NCBI GenBank assembly: GCA_021234155.1
Contig: JAJEKV010000035.1
Span: forward strand, 6,757,891 to 6,821,890
DNA from: Isoetes taiwanensis
Lineage: Eukaryota; Streptophyta; Lycopodiopsida; Isoetales; Isoetaceae
Length of the DNA stretch: 64,000 nt
Direction: 5' to 3'
Shown here: positions 34,470 to 46,139 of the stretch, one piece after another
How positions within the stretch are numbered: position 1 is the stretch's first letter
Layout of the letters: each line of letters starts with the position of its first letter
Position numbers and translations under genes: made by a program
The notes under the pieces: generated by a model
Told to the model about the DNA's origin: nothing
What the model saw: only the letters and a program-made list of their open reading frames with translations
Databases searched by the model: none

Positions 34470-35372
34470 TAGAAGCATATTTATATTATATTTATCGCGA
34501 AAAACAAAAGGTGGGCATTGCCCATATACATCCGCTACGGGCTGAGCCCTATTTACAAAATCCTAAGTTAAAAAGTGCCCCTACTCCGGGTTTGGAGCAG
34601 AGGTTATGCGGAGCACATGGTAGAGGCAGCGAACATGGTCCCAGCGGAGATGGATCACCACCTCCATGTCATTAGTCAGGGGGTCGGGATGTTCAGCCAT
34701 CCCGCTACACCAGCCATCCATGGGAATGCCGCGGTTCTTACATTTTCAAAGATCTAGCGCGTTCATCCGGGCAGTCACCCACTCCTGGCAACTGCGCGGC
34801 ATTGTGCACTCGTTCACGTTAATATTCTCCATCGTTGCAAACTGATGTCTCATCTTCGACCACTGCTCGCTTTATATAGCCCAACCGCTTGAAGCTCTGC
34901 TGACGTGAACCAATCACACCATTGCTAACGTGGTTGCAATGCAAGGCCATTTCTAATTCCAGAATCTTTTCTCCCGTCGCATATCTAGCCATGGTACTTT
35001 CTGACACTTCTTTTTTATGATATCCCACTTCGAGTTGCCTGCATTAAATATTCCTTCTTTCTACGCCCGTCTGTCATCATTATTTGTACCCTCCACTAGT
35101 TGTCAAATCCTACCGTTCATTCACGTTTCATCTCCACCGTTCATCTGTTCTTCCACTGTTCGGGGACACAGCCAAAATTTCACTTCTCAATCGTCTCCTT
35201 TCGATCTGTTGCCATCTGGCACCATCAACGGTTCCCCTTCATCTCTCCTCATGCCCCTTCGCCACAGTCGTGTGCCCTAAAAACCTTTTCGCCTCACTCC
35301 GTTTTTTCTTCTGCTCTCCGCCCTCCGGTTTCTTTCACTCCACTCTCCGGTTTCTTCACTTTAATTCTCGCC
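34470..35372. other. Spacer between pol and the extra ORF
   Basis: No gene recognised. It holds a TATA-like TTTATATAG at about 34,870 and, close to the extra ORF, pyrimidine-rich CT tracts (35,090-35,370). It may carry the promoter or splice acceptor that lets the 3' ORF be expressed. Confidence 0.4.
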
Positions 35373-38300
35373 ATGGCTGCTTCACCCAAGTTCCCAACTC
35401 TTCAAGTTACCGTTCCCAGGGATCCGGCTCTCTTTGAGTCTGTTATTTTCTCCATTCCTACCTTTCGTGATGCCCTGGAAGGTCCAAGTCGTGAAGTTGC
35501 AGAACGCAACGGGTTGTATGAATTCTCCAGGCAGGACCTCCCTGCACCAAATCCGCACCAACTCAGGCAATTTGTTGCTCACATGGTCAACACCACGGCT
35601 AGTTACGCCACCAGAGTCGATCAGACAGATATTCTGCTCACTCCGGTTCTTCTTTCTCAAGTATTCCAGTTACCTATTCGCAAGCCTTCTTTATCTTGGC
35701 TTGCTTTACAAGAACATGATGTCACTCAGTATGGCCAACTCCCTTATCAGGCCAACACTCATAGACTCACGAACATTGCCAAACCACATGATACCTTTGT
35801 CAAATTTCTGTGGCGAAAGTTCTATGGGTATTCCATCAAGAACACCCACATCAATAAGCAGTTTTTCCACGTTGTTGTCTTGGCCATCCATTCTACCCAT
35901 TCTATTGATTGGCCTCAAATTTTGTTCCTCCGCCTCTTTCATGAAATTGATCGCATCTGCGCAACCCCTTCTTCGAGCCTTGAATCTGCCATGGGCGCTC
36001 ACCTGCATGCCATCATCTGTCATAGTCTCCCCACCCCCAGTCCGGGTTCGCCCACACACCTAACCACGACCTCTCAAGCTTCCACCAAACAACCCTCCAA
36101 TCTCATTCCTCCTGTCCAAGACCTTCATGATGAGACTTCAAGACCTCATCCTTCTCCTTTCCCTCATCGTGCTCCACACCAAGAACCTGTCATACCAGTC
36201 TCCTCTCCCTCCACTGAAACTGTGCATTCTCAAAATGTTTCCCAGGAATCCCAATCTCAAAGACAAACATACCCTTTACACCCACCCTCCAAATAGGCCC
36301 TATACCAATATCAACAGGATGTCCAAGCATCTATGCTCAAACTTCAAGAATCTCAGGAAAACTTCATGAATGGCATTCAGAGTTACATGGAGACCACAGA
36401 GGCACTTCACAGGGATTTCCAAGCAGCCACCGTCAAAGTTCAATCACTTGAAGACAGTCTTCAACAAAAGCACGAGGCTATTTTACAGGCCCGTGAAACT
36501 CTCAAGACTAAACAAGAACAGACTAACCTACTTGCTGATCAACAGTCTCAATTACAATCCACTATTCAAGAATTGTTGGATCAGATAAAGCACAAGGATA
36601 AACTCCTTGCTGACCTCCAAACAATGTACACGGACCTCTCCCAGAATTACAACAATCAGCTCAAAGAGCTCGATGGGCGCAATGAGCGCATCATTTCTCT
36701 AGAAGGCCAGCTTTCCACGCTACAAAGTCAGGTCAGGCATCTCCAGGCTCAACTCACAGAAGCTCAGAAGCAGAAGATTATAGATGATACAGAAATTGCC
36801 ACTCTTCGGCTTCAACACTCCACTCACGAGCCATCATCTTCACAGGCCACGCTTTCTCATAGAAGATTCCGTGATCAATCCTGTATCCTAGCTGACAAAG
36901 ATAACAAGATCCGAGATTTGGAGCATCAAGTCCACCAAGCTGTTCAATCTGCGGAAGAAGCTCAAAGTCAACATGAGATGTATATTAATCTTGCTCTCCT
37001 CATTCCACGGAACTTTTCCACACCTTCAAGCTATTTGGATTATGTCATGGCCCGACGCTATCTTTTTCTTCTGAAGTGGTATTCGGCACAAAGAAGCTTA
37101 ATGAGCCCCTTGGCAGTACGCATTTTCTCCAGATCTGGCCTGACCTTTCCATTGAAGACAAATGCTTACTCTGTGCTCTAATAGTCTATGGTCTTCTCCA
37201 CTATGCGGATCCAGATTTTGTCATCTTCTGTGTGGTCCAGCCCATGGCTTATGTTCTTCATGATTTTTATCTGGCTGATACACAGGATAAGTTCTTAGAT
37301 GGGCCCCATTGAATTTTTCAAGGCAACCCTGACGCTCACTGGCTGTTATTACAAAACAATCAGTATTTACAGGATCCTGTTCAAGCAAACACTTTCAGCA
37401 CTGAGTACATGTCTGAGCTTGCTCATCACCTCCCTCTATGGCAAGCCGAGACGCTCGAACAGGTGCGGAAGAATTTAGCTGACTTTGAGGACCTCCCGTT
37501 TGCCTAAATTTATTTACAACACCTGGGTGGCTACAACACGCTGCGTGCCTTTCTGGACAGTCAGACCATACCCACGGGTTAGGTTTCTCCTCTAGTGTAC
37601 ACTATGCTGTCCGGCTCTGATTGGGATCAGTGGTGCCGTGCTCTTGATGCAGATCTTGTTCGAGAATTCCGAGAGCAGGCTCAGAAGCCCACGCAAACAG
37701 GCACTGCTCATTCTCCATATGCTTCCTTGGATGCCCCTCCACACCCCAGATATCTCACCTCAGACTGGCGTCTTCCCTTTTGGACTAAGGTCCTGGAAGG
37801 CCACGCAGACTGGACCCCTGCTCATATCTCCACAGATCTTCGATGGGATCCACGATTTGTTCGACGCTCTAATTGGGAGGACGGTGCTACTTTGTAGAAC
37901 ACACAAAATTGGATCTTCATTCCTAATGAACGAGGTTGGCAGACGCCTACTCCCGGCTTTGTCTCGGGGCCTCGATCTCTTTTTGGGCGTCTTGCCACCT
38001 CCTGGATACCTCGTTCACCGGACAAGTAGGTTTTTTGTCTTTGCTTTAAGGTGCCTACTTCTGAGTTCTCTTGCCAGGAAGCGTCCTATCTATTATTGCA
38101 ACCCCAATGCCAGTGTCAGTGCCTTTGGCCTCTAGACCTGCCTCTTTGTCCCTGCTGAAGCACACCGTGCTCTTGAAGATATGGTGCACTCTGGGTTCCT
38201 CATTGACGCTCATCCAGCAATCAGTCTTAACACACCTGAAGCTCTCACGGCACGCCAAGAACTCATTGCCAACTACCATTCTGGCGACCACCCTCATACA

Positions 38301-38389
38301 CGCCAAGATGACTTTGAAGTTGCTGGGTTTCCACCGCCTGAGACTGCTCCCCCTTTTCTCACCCCTGAGTGTCGTTTGGTTGGGGAGGG
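35373..38389 (+). pseudogene. Extra 3' ORF of the retrotransposon with coiled coil
   Basis: Starts at GCCATGGCT (35,373). Residues 1-230 form a globular part with ILLTPVLLSQVFQLPIRKP and FHEIDRICATPSSS, loosely like plant transposon (PMD/Athila-type) 3' ORFs. A Pro/Ser-rich hinge follows, then a long coiled coil (about 36,333-36,990) with heptads such as QLQSTIQELLDQIKHKDKLL. The only break up to about 37,070 is TAG at 36,294-36,296, which a single C-to-T change from CAG would explain. Frames at 37,076-37,312, 37,595-37,897 and 38,181-38,389 carry the C-terminal part right up to the polypurine tract. The role is unknown; an env-like or capsid-accessory function has been proposed for extra ORFs of related elements. 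Confidence 0.6.
38382..38389 (+). other. Polypurine tract
   Basis: GGGGAGGG sits directly before TGTTAGTCCTG, the LTR start, as needed for second-strand priming. Confidence 0.8.
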
Positions 38390-38464
38390 TGTTAGTCCTG
38401 TACATCCTGGTACAGGACTATTCATGCACACCTCAGATCAGACCAAGACCATATGACAGGTCAA
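38390..38464 (+). repeat. 3' LTR, first 75 bp only
   Basis: Matches the LTR start at 6,030 and 28,760 through CCTCAGATCAGA, then more weakly to about 38,464. The sequence then switches to a plus-strand fragment of DUF7869-like family 2. Confidence 0.85.
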
Positions 38465-39328
38465 CTATCGTGTAGATCAACTTGTTGGATGTGGAGGATC
38501 TTATCTGCAAGGGAACCTAATAACTATCTATGTATATACATGATAAAATGGACCAACAAAAGACTTGTCTTCCATGATTCAAGTACATACCTAAGTCATG
38601 TGGAAGATCATACCCTTTGCAGATTTCAATGACTGGGGCAATCTTGCATGGGCAGTCTCAAACCTACTATGGGCATTTCAGTTTGGAGTTGTGGAGTGAT
38701 GGTCCAGATTTTCACATTGGGAGTATCATGAGGTGTTTAAGAAACGATGAGAATGGTTATAGTGGTCACCTCCAGGATCCTACAGCTAGCCAGACAACTA
38801 CATAGTGCATTGTTGGATGGAAACCTTAATAGTATTGAAAAGTTTAGCAAGGCAAGGTTTAGGAGGCATGGACCTAATGAACATGTTGGAGCTTTAACAT
38901 CTCAGAAAATGAGACCTTCAAAAAGAAGTGGAGAGGTGGGGCAGAAGTTTGGCACAGGGATGCGTGTGGCAAGGCTATGATACCTCCAGGTCAACCAAAA
39001 GCTCTAAAACCAACTGAAGAAGTGAAGCAATTGAGATTGACTAAGGATGACATCAATGACTACATCAAGCATTGGCAAACTAATTCGGATGAGACTAATC
39101 GTGCACCATTCCACACACAACTTCAATAAGGTGTGTGTGGAATGGTGGTGTCCAGTGCATCAGTTGAGCAATGTCACCGATAAATAAAGATATTCAGATT
39201 GTTGGACAAAGAGGTGGAGGAGAAATCCTTGTGATCCTGATCCTTGGCTAGACATTGAAACCGTATTGTACTCGTGGACTCCAAAAACTATTCCAGGTAG
39301 AAATGTGAGAGTTACAATACCCCAGGAT
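38465..39328 (+). pseudogene. DUF7869-like family 2, C-terminal half (inverted)
   Basis: In plus frames it shows HDKMDQQK, ISMTGAILHGQSQTYYGHF, LWSDGPDFHIGS and, later, WRGGAEVWHRDACGKAMIPPG. These align in order with HDKMDQNK, VSLTGALMHGHG, PDDSNFHVGS and KMWKDDAQGLPMIPRG of family 1. The LDN...NKN and GHTHxDxD core is missing, apparently deleted near 38,790-38,815. The N-terminal half of the same family is on the opposite strand at 39,408-40,668. Confidence 0.65.
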
Positions 39329-39402
39329 TGTTTGGGGTCTGGGTTCGGGAACTCCTGCAAGACAGCCCTCTGTGAGGACCCTTGGATCAAACAGGAGTAT
39401 CC
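39329..39402 (-). repeat. 3' LTR end, inverted fragment
   Basis: The reverse complement reads GGATACTCCTGTTTGATCC ... CCCCAAACA, the last 74 bp of the LTR. Beyond its terminal CA is ATCCT (39,324-39,328 on the minus strand), identical to the 5-bp flank of the 5' LTR. Confidence 0.85.
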
Positions 39403-39407
39403 GGGAG

Positions 39408-40668
39408 CTATTTCACGCGGGAGTATATGTGTTCCCTTATCTTAGCCCTTAGACTTGGTTGCACAATCTTATCTAGTGTCTCCTTTAGCTTAGCACATAA
39501 ATTGCACTTTGCAAAGTTGTTTGAAGTTGCTACGGTCACATGCTTGAAATGCTTATTCCATAGCCTACTAAAACTAGGCTGGAATAAAGAGGCCACTCCA
39601 AGTTCCCGAAGCAATGCATTTATTTCCCTAATATGCTCTTCTGGGTACAATGGGATGGCAATCTCTTTTCAACAATAATTCTACCCTGTTCATCCTTCTT
39701 ACTCTTATGTGGCATGTTTTCTGCATTGAAATCCACATATCTTTCAAACATTTCCTTTGCAGCTATAGTTCTTGAGGTAGGCCTTACCAGGCCAGTGTTC
39801 CCGTGCAATGTAATTCTACTGCTATTTTCATGTCTCTTTTGCCAGTTGTGCCAAGAAGAGGTCGGAATTCCATGTATAGTCATCTATGCTTTTGAACATA
39901 TCCACTTTCCGTTCAATGGAAATCTTTTCTTCTTTGATCTTTCATCCTGAATTGTATAGCCAAATATGGTGTACATGAAATTCCTCCTGCTATCACACTT
40001 ATGTTCCTGATATGTAGCTCTTGCTCCCACCTGAACATTTTAATACAAGAGGCCCAACAACATTCCTTTCCTCTAACCTTCATCAGGGCTTCAAGAGAAC
40101 AATCATAATTTGACTTGCATCTTTTGGTGGGATAATGTTTGAAAGTTGGAAGTGGCCTCTTGCTACACTGTGTGAACATTATTGACAATGGTTCTGCATC
40201 TATAGGAAACATGTAGTTCCCCTCCGGTTGAATACTATCCCTAGGCCATGCCACAATAGTTGCAACCTCTAGTTGCTTCACACAAGCAAGGCATTCTTGT
40301 TTGCCTGACCCCTTTTCCTTCCAATTGTCATATAATTTTGAGATTGCCACACCTAACCTGTCCTCCCCTAATCTTTCATCATTGACTGCATTGATAGGAT
40401 CTGCTAGAACAATAATCCCTTCTCCTACTACCTCTTTGTTGCATTCATGCAGGATCTTGACCTTTTTGTTTTTCCAATCGACCCGAGTATAAAGTACAAT
40501 TTCCTTTCCTTTGGCATCATCCTTTTCATTTGGGGTCTTTTCCTTTCCTTTGCCATCATCAACATCATTTGGAGTCTTTTCCTTTCCTTGGGCATCATCT
40601 TCATCATTTGGGGATTTTTCCTTGCCTTGGTCATCATCATTGGAGGCATTTTTTTTAGCATGTTGCAT
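39408..40668 (-). pseudogene. DUF7869-like family 2, N-terminal half
   Basis: Minus-strand pieces 40,668-39,913, 39,883-39,620 and 39,650-39,408. The first opens with four acidic/basic repeats (GKEKTPND-type). It then has ILHECNKEVVGEGIIVLADP and AVNDERLGEDRLGV, which align with family 1 LHECCKLAYATGVIVFADP and LGEAWIGV. The second has HGIPTSSWHNWQKRHE (HTH-like). The third has NFAKCNLCAKLKETL, matching the CxxC segment of family 1. It stops at the breakpoint where the LTR end begins. It diverges from the ParB-MTase gene 2 that starts near 42.6 kb. Confidence 0.65.
40483..40665 (-). repeat. Coding tandem repeat, about 45-bp units
   Basis: Four repeats of D-D-x-x-G-K-E-K-x-P-N-D/E in the N-terminus of the family 2 gene. 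They form a charged low-complexity tail, possibly a nuclear localisation or chromatin-contact segment. Confidence 0.7.
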
Positions 40669-42589
40669 GCCATTGACCTAAAATACATATAAACATAGGA
40701 TAAGTTAGTATATCCAAAAAACATCTCCCTAATATGTTCTTAAAGGAAAGCATACTTTTTTAATAAATAAAAGAAAGCATACTTTATAAAATTGTAAGAG
40801 GGACTTCTTTGATAACTTCTATAATAACTTCTTTGATACTATCTACCTATATGTATGCATCTTTGTTTATAATGGCATTTCATTTCTATTACATCTAAGG
40901 CACCATAAGGCTATGCATGTCATCAATTCCTCATATGTCTTCTTATTCTATGTTCTCATTCTATTGAATTCAACATATGAGCCTAGCTTTATAACTTTGT
41001 AATGACTTCTAACATATGTAGAACCTTCTAACTTCTAACCTATAACATTATATATAAATAAAACCTCTAATATTTTAGGTATTAAATACATAGTAAATAA
41101 ATTTTTGCGGCAGTTTTTATGGCATGGTACGAATTTTTTAAAGCAATTATTATTTATGTTCGAACTTTTCTCCATCGAAATTTTCTCTTTCAATCTCGAA
41201 CTTTTCTTTCAAACTTTATTCAGAACTTTTGCTTGAAATTGAGGCGCTTGAAATTGATCTGAAGCTTTGGCGCTTGTTTTCAATCTTAAATTCTGGCTTT
41301 TTCGACTCTGGCTTTTGGTTTCTCCGAGGCTCTTCAAATATCGGCTCAAAACTCTGCTCAAAAACTCGAAAAGGTTGGTTAATCTCTATTATTTAAACTC
41401 TGTGATATAAACTCTGTTATTTAATCTCCAATCCGACAAGCTTTATTAAACTCTGATTTTTCTGTTCTTATTTCTAGTTCTCCTATTCTATCTTATTCCT
41501 ATATTCTAGTTCTCATATTCTTATTCTTATTGCGGTTCTCTTATTCTTATTCTAGTTCTAGTTCTAGTTCAGATGTTTTTATTCTAGTCTTCTACTGTTC
41601 TTATTTTTAGGTTTTTGAAAGTATGGTTTCTAGTCTTTCTCTGTTCTTTCTAGGTAATTGAAAGAATAGATATATATATAGAAAAAGAACAAAATAATAT
41701 AGTTCTGTTCTAATTCTGTATCTACCTATCTGTTGTATCTATCTATCTGCTTTTATTCTATCTGTTGTATAAATTCTGTCTGCTCTTATTCTATCTGTTG
41801 TATCTAATTCTGTATCTATCTATCTATCTATCTATATGCTCTTATTCTATTGCTATCTGCTCTTATTCTATCTGTTCTTATTCAATCTGTTGTTGTTCTA
41901 TCTGCTCTTATTCTATTGCGATTTGCTCTTATTCTATTCTATTGCATATATCTATTCATATTCACTGGCTTCTTGTTTTTTGAGAATCTCGTTTGTTTTT
42001 CAGTATCTTAGCTGCTTTTATTATTTCATCCTTGAAAATCCAAATTTGAACCTTGATGTTCAAGCTCGTGACTCACCTCTTTATCATATAAAATCTGGTA
42101 AGTAATGCTCTCTCTATATATCATATGCTTTTTTTTTCTACACTATGATATGTTAGAATGGACGAAATCGCACTTGGTGCATTTTGATTTTTCCATTTCC
42201 CGTTTCCTGCAAATTTATTCAAAGCGCGCCAGGCGCGTGTAGAGTAGAGCTTTTAAAAAAAATACCCTTTAGAAAACGCGCCTGACGCGTTTTGAACATA
42301 AAACTTTTCAGATTACTGTCCAGAGGTATTATTTTCTAATTAGTTAATTTCACTCGTTATAGTGCATTTCACATGCTTGATTCTCGTTCAAGTATACTTC
42401 CTTTGGAAGACAATCAACGCTGGACCCTATACAAGTTACTTCTTAATTGTGTTGTTCAAAACCTACAAAAAGAGGTGGATAAGCATTCGACAGTCTTTAT
42501 GTAAGGCCATGGGAATGCTACCATCGCATCACGAGGTTTATGCGACTCCTCATGCTCTTGATGTATCTCATGCCAACAAATAAATATGA
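40669..42589. other. Divergent intergenic region, pyrimidine-rich
   Basis: No supported gene. From 41,450 to 41,960 it is a degenerate TCTTATTCTA/TATCTGT repeat on the plus strand, and the ORFs there are low-complexity artefacts. Two GC palindromes occur at 42,235-42,247 and 42,273-42,293. The region separates DUF7869-like family 2 (-) from ParB-MTase gene 2 (+). Confidence 0.55.
42235..42293. repeat. Two GC palindromes upstream of gene 2
   Basis: CGCGCC-a-GGCGCG at 42,235-42,247 and AAAACGCG-cctga-CGCGTTTT at 42,273-42,293. They have the same core type as the array at 42.9-43.2 kb. Confidence 0.7.
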
Positions 42590-42897
42590 GATATGATTAG
42601 GAAGGCCAGAGATCGACAAGATACTCTGATATGGAGACTCGGACAACTAAGACGTACATTTCATGATAATAGATGGCCAGCACTCAATTGAGGCTCAGAA
42701 GGTTCTGATTCTGAAGGCACAGAATACTGGAAATTAGTTGTTCTATAGGTTGTACTCGGTTAGAAACTGCCAGTTCCTGAGCGGCTCAACGACTCCTGCC
42801 GAGCTAGCCGAAATCAATGCACTTCTTAACGACGTGGAAAAAATGTTTTCGTACAAAAGGTAACTCTTTCTTCCCTCGTTTTTTGTTTTCGTATTTG

Positions 42898-43213
42898 CAA
42901 ATCGCACCAGGCATGATTTGCCTATTCAGAAACTCGATATGTTTAACTGAGTAGAACCAATTAACTGGTTTCTGGTTAGTCAAATCACGCCTGGCGTTTG
43001 AAATCGTGCCAGGCGTGATTTGCATATTCAGAAATGAGAGTGCTTCAACCAGTGAAAGCGGTCTCCTTTCAGAGTAGGCAAATCGCGCCTAGCGCGATTT
43101 CCCTTCTATTCTGAAATCGCGCCAGGCGCAATTTGTATATTCAGAAACGGGAGTGCTTCAACCAGTGAAAGCGGTCTCTTTTCAGAATACACAAATCGCA
43201 CCTGGCGCAATTT
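42898..43213. repeat. Array of 21-bp palindromes in ParB-MTase gene 2
   Basis: Palindromes with arms AAATCGCGCC and the reverse complement around a central A or T lie at 42,898-42,920, 42,981-43,000, 43,001-43,021, 43,080-43,100, 43,114-43,134 and 43,193-43,213. They sit in a tandem repeat of about 112 bp (GTGCTTCAACCAGTGAAAGC at 43,040 and 43,152). The array occupies what would be an intron between two exons of the gene. Confidence 0.8.
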
Positions 43214-43362
43214 GTTGTTAACTTGGAACTACAGTTCTTATATAGAGCAATTGCGGCATGCTCGTAACCAATGGATAGAATATGGGAAACCAATGCCGAC
43301 CAGACAGGGTCAGTCCAAAAGTGTTGAATTCAAATTGCTAGAAAGGACACTTTGTCAGACTA

Positions 43363-44690
43363 TAATTTGATTTGATTTGATTTATTATCACGCTATATCC
43401 TCAGGTCCATTAGGCGACAAAAAAGAAATACATATAATAAATCCACTAAATGAGGCCTCTTGCCTCCATATCATCCGCTAGACTATTCAAGTCTAAAATC
43501 ATTTTTCGATGTCCCCACCACGCTTGAAGATAAGCTCCAAGCCGCATGGGAGGCATCAAAAGTAATAGCGTAAAGCTTCTAGACAAAGTAGCATCAATCC
43601 CAAAAGCATCACTTACCTCTTCAAATCTAGAGCAGTCAAGGAAAGCATGGTGTTCATCTTCCACAACAGGTTCTCTGCAACATGGACAAAATCTTAGCTC
43701 ATGTGGAATGTCATGAATACGCTCCCTCTCCAAGGAGTGAGACCGCAACCGAGCTTTGGAAATAAGCCTACGTCGTTTGTATCCCATCAAAGTATCAAAA
43801 TAATCTTGTTCCACATAAGTAATCATAAGGTTCATCTCCCGTTTGTAATATTCCATTTTTTTGTGCCAAAGGAGATGCCCATAAATGGTGGATAACTTTT
43901 TCAGAAACGAGACTACGAATCCCCAATGTTGTATCAGGAATGTCTAAAATGTCTATCCCCCATTTGTGAAGCCAATCTATAAGCTGCTTGTACCATCCAA
44001 TATGCGGTTGCCTCAGTGACTCTTGAAGGGCTTGGTGTGAGAGGCGATCCTCTTCAAGATGTTGGACTCTCTGCAAGTACTCAAGTGCCTGGCATAGTGC
44101 TTCTGCTTCTAATGGTAGAAAACCTATCTCTGCAAGCAACATCTCGTAAGGTGTTTGCACTTTCACCCCAAGTTCTTCCATCAAGAATCGTTTTTGTATA
44201 TTTTCAATACTCGCCCATTTTTTTTTGACAAGCCTGGTCCCCAAACTGAACATCCGTATAGTACCACAGGTTGTACCAACATTTTAAACATAAGTTTTTG
44301 CATACTCCATTTCTCTATATGTATATTCCTCCACAAACTCATTGTGCCATATAAAGCTCACATTGCTCCTGCAACCCTTTTGTCAACTCCTGCATTCCAT
44401 TTATAGTTGTCAATAAACTCCACCCCAAGGTATTTATATTGATGTGCTTGCTTCAAGACCTCTCCATCAAACTGCATCTGAATGTTTTCTCTTTTCCCTA
44501 CAACCATCACTTTTGTTTTCCCTTTATTTACTGCCATCCCTTTTTCATTACAAAAAGAACCCAAGATGTCTAGGAGCTTTTATAATCCAGCTGCGGTTTT
44601 AGAGAAAAGAACAATGTCATCTGCATATAGAAGTATTTGGATCACATATTTGCCAAGCCATAATATAGGACAAGAGTAAGAGCACTAGGT
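43363..44690 (-). mobile_element. 5'-truncated LINE with ATCAA-type tail
   Basis: Minus strand. LLYADDIVLFSK (RT catalytic motif, about 44,620) comes first, then KTKVMVV and YKYLGVEF, then a C-terminal region with RFCPCCREPVVEDEHHAFL (zf-RVT-like) ending at 43,446. The element closes with tandem AATCA repeats at 43,365-43,390 rather than poly(A), as in RTE-like elements. It lies in the middle of ParB-MTase gene 2. The 5' end is cut just before the YADD motif. Confidence 0.8.
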
Positions 44691-46139
44691 CGAAGCAAAA
44701 AAAAAGGAGATGAAATGGGAGATGCTTCCGAAGCCCCTACTGTACCGAAGGATGCCTGCAAAATAATTTTTGCTTCTGACCAAGTCTGGAAAAAATGGAA
44801 CGAATTCTGAGATGCCTACGTGGAGAAGAAGTTGTCTGATTCACAAGGTAGATTTCCTCCTGTCGACACATCAATATTCGATCTTCATATCACAGAGATG
44901 AGGAAGGCCCAGGAATTAGACGATGAAGAACTGATCTCAATTCTGGACAAGTGCATCAGAAAGGAAGTCCTTTACAAGAAGAGTTTTGCAGCAAAGGGCA
45001 AGGTATCATTTGAAGACGCCTGCGACCAACTGAAAAATATTTGAGTGCTCAGGAAGTCAGTTGGAGAGGAATTACAAAGGCTTACAGGGGAGTGGTCATT
45101 GTCCGAGCTAGAACTAATGCAAAAATACATAATCTCCAACGACGATCTAAAGAAGTATGTTTTTTGGTCGAAAGACTTTGTCAAACAACAGAAGTTGAAA
45201 AAAAAACATTGCAAACCTGCGTGGGATTCACACGAAAGTGGCATCCGACTTGAAAAGAAAAGTTGCATTGGTGAAGCAGACCCCTTAAGAAGAATCCACA
45301 TTCTTTTACCAAGTGTCCACTGGTTTTAAGTGTGCAATGCCAGATGTGGGTAAAGGACCGCACGATATCACACTCTTCGTGCTTGATGCCGAGGCACCAG
45401 ATGGTCGCTTGATGACTATAACACCTTCTATAATACATGCGATAGTTTTACAACAAAAATGCATTACACAATCATCACAATTTGCCCCTTCGACATGCCC
45501 TATGCATATGCTCTAGCTGCTGCAAAGGATTTAGAATGCGTTAAAGTGATATGGCAAGCAATCCTTATAGATGAAAACAGGGACAATGAGTTTAGCACAG
45601 AAAGCAAAATCTCTCATGTGCTAATCATTATGATAGCCATGATGGATGATAAGGAATATGAAAGGCTTAAGGAAAAACTAGAAGGCAAAAAACTTGCATG
45701 GCAGTGCTATCAGCTCGATGAACCCCTCCTGTAAAACATCTTCTATCTTGAGCAAACGGCTGAAGATAAGGGTAAGGGTGTCGTAGACGTGGAACAACTA
45801 GAACTTGAAGGGGAGGATGAAGAAGAAAACCAGGCGGACCCTGTTCTTGTGCAGCACATTAAGTATGAGCTCCTAACGTCACATAAGGGGAGGCTAAACA
45901 AGAACGGGTTCTCTATGGCCCTTTCTCATTATCTCATTGAAGCATTTTTCCCATTGGGAACAACTTGTTGGGAGCTTCACGTCGGAGGTTACATCGGTAG
46001 GGAAGCTTTGAAGTTAGCAAGGAAATGCCAGAACGTCGTCTCCGATGATCGAGCCAAGCATTTCTTAGAGCTCTTTTTTGAGAAAGTGCTAGAGGAGGCA
46101 CCTAGGGGTCCACTCGGCAGTGCAAAAAGCAAAGCTTAG

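Larger units (their letters stand above)
28760..38464 (+). mobile_element. Ty3-type LTR retrotransposon, copy 2 (near full length)
   Basis: Left to right: 5' LTR, gag, protease, partial RT, integrase (split by a MITE at 33,567-34,107), spacer, extra ORF with a coiled coil, polypurine tract, and the first about 75 bp of the 3' LTR. The target duplication ATCCT precedes the 5' LTR (28,755-28,759). Its partner is found, reverse-complemented, beside the displaced end of the 3' LTR at 39,324-39,328. The element lacks the RT catalytic centre and RNase H, so it is non-autonomous. Confidence 0.9.
42640..46139 (+). pseudogene. ParB/Srx-like plus methyltransferase-like gene 2
   Basis: At 42,655-42,699 the frame gives FMIIDGQHSIEAQ, the ParB/Srx core seen as FWIISGNHSICAAQ in gene 1. 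Next come FLSGSTTPAELAEINALL and EQLRHARNQWIEYGKPMP, which align with gene 1 (VLNGNLTDREYIELS and LQQLRHQHKAYGCPPQG). A LINE interrupts at 43,363-44,690. Then KKLSDSQGRFPPVD matches gene 1 KKLCDEHGDFPDKP. FVLDAEAP is at the DPPY position and WELHVGGYIGREALKLARKC (about 45,980-46,030) at the SAM-binding motif. Stops and frameshifts are present (TAG in 42,661-42,760, TGA near 44,809 and 45,043). It is homologous to gene 1 over its length, so both derive from one gene type. Confidence 0.5.

Noticed and set aside
40447-40692. Plus-strand hydrophobic 81-aa ORF that looks like a membrane protein
   Set aside because: Antisense of the acidic/basic repeat coding region of the DUF7869-like family 2 gene.
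41765-42105. Hydrophobic Ser/Tyr/Leu-rich ORFs
   Set aside because: Translation of a TCTTATTCTATT-type simple repeat.
42898-43213. CRISPR-like array (regular repeats with spacers)
   Set aside because: Repeats are palindromic, vary by CG decay, have unequal spacing and parts of the spacers are themselves tandem copies; the context is a plant transposon gene.
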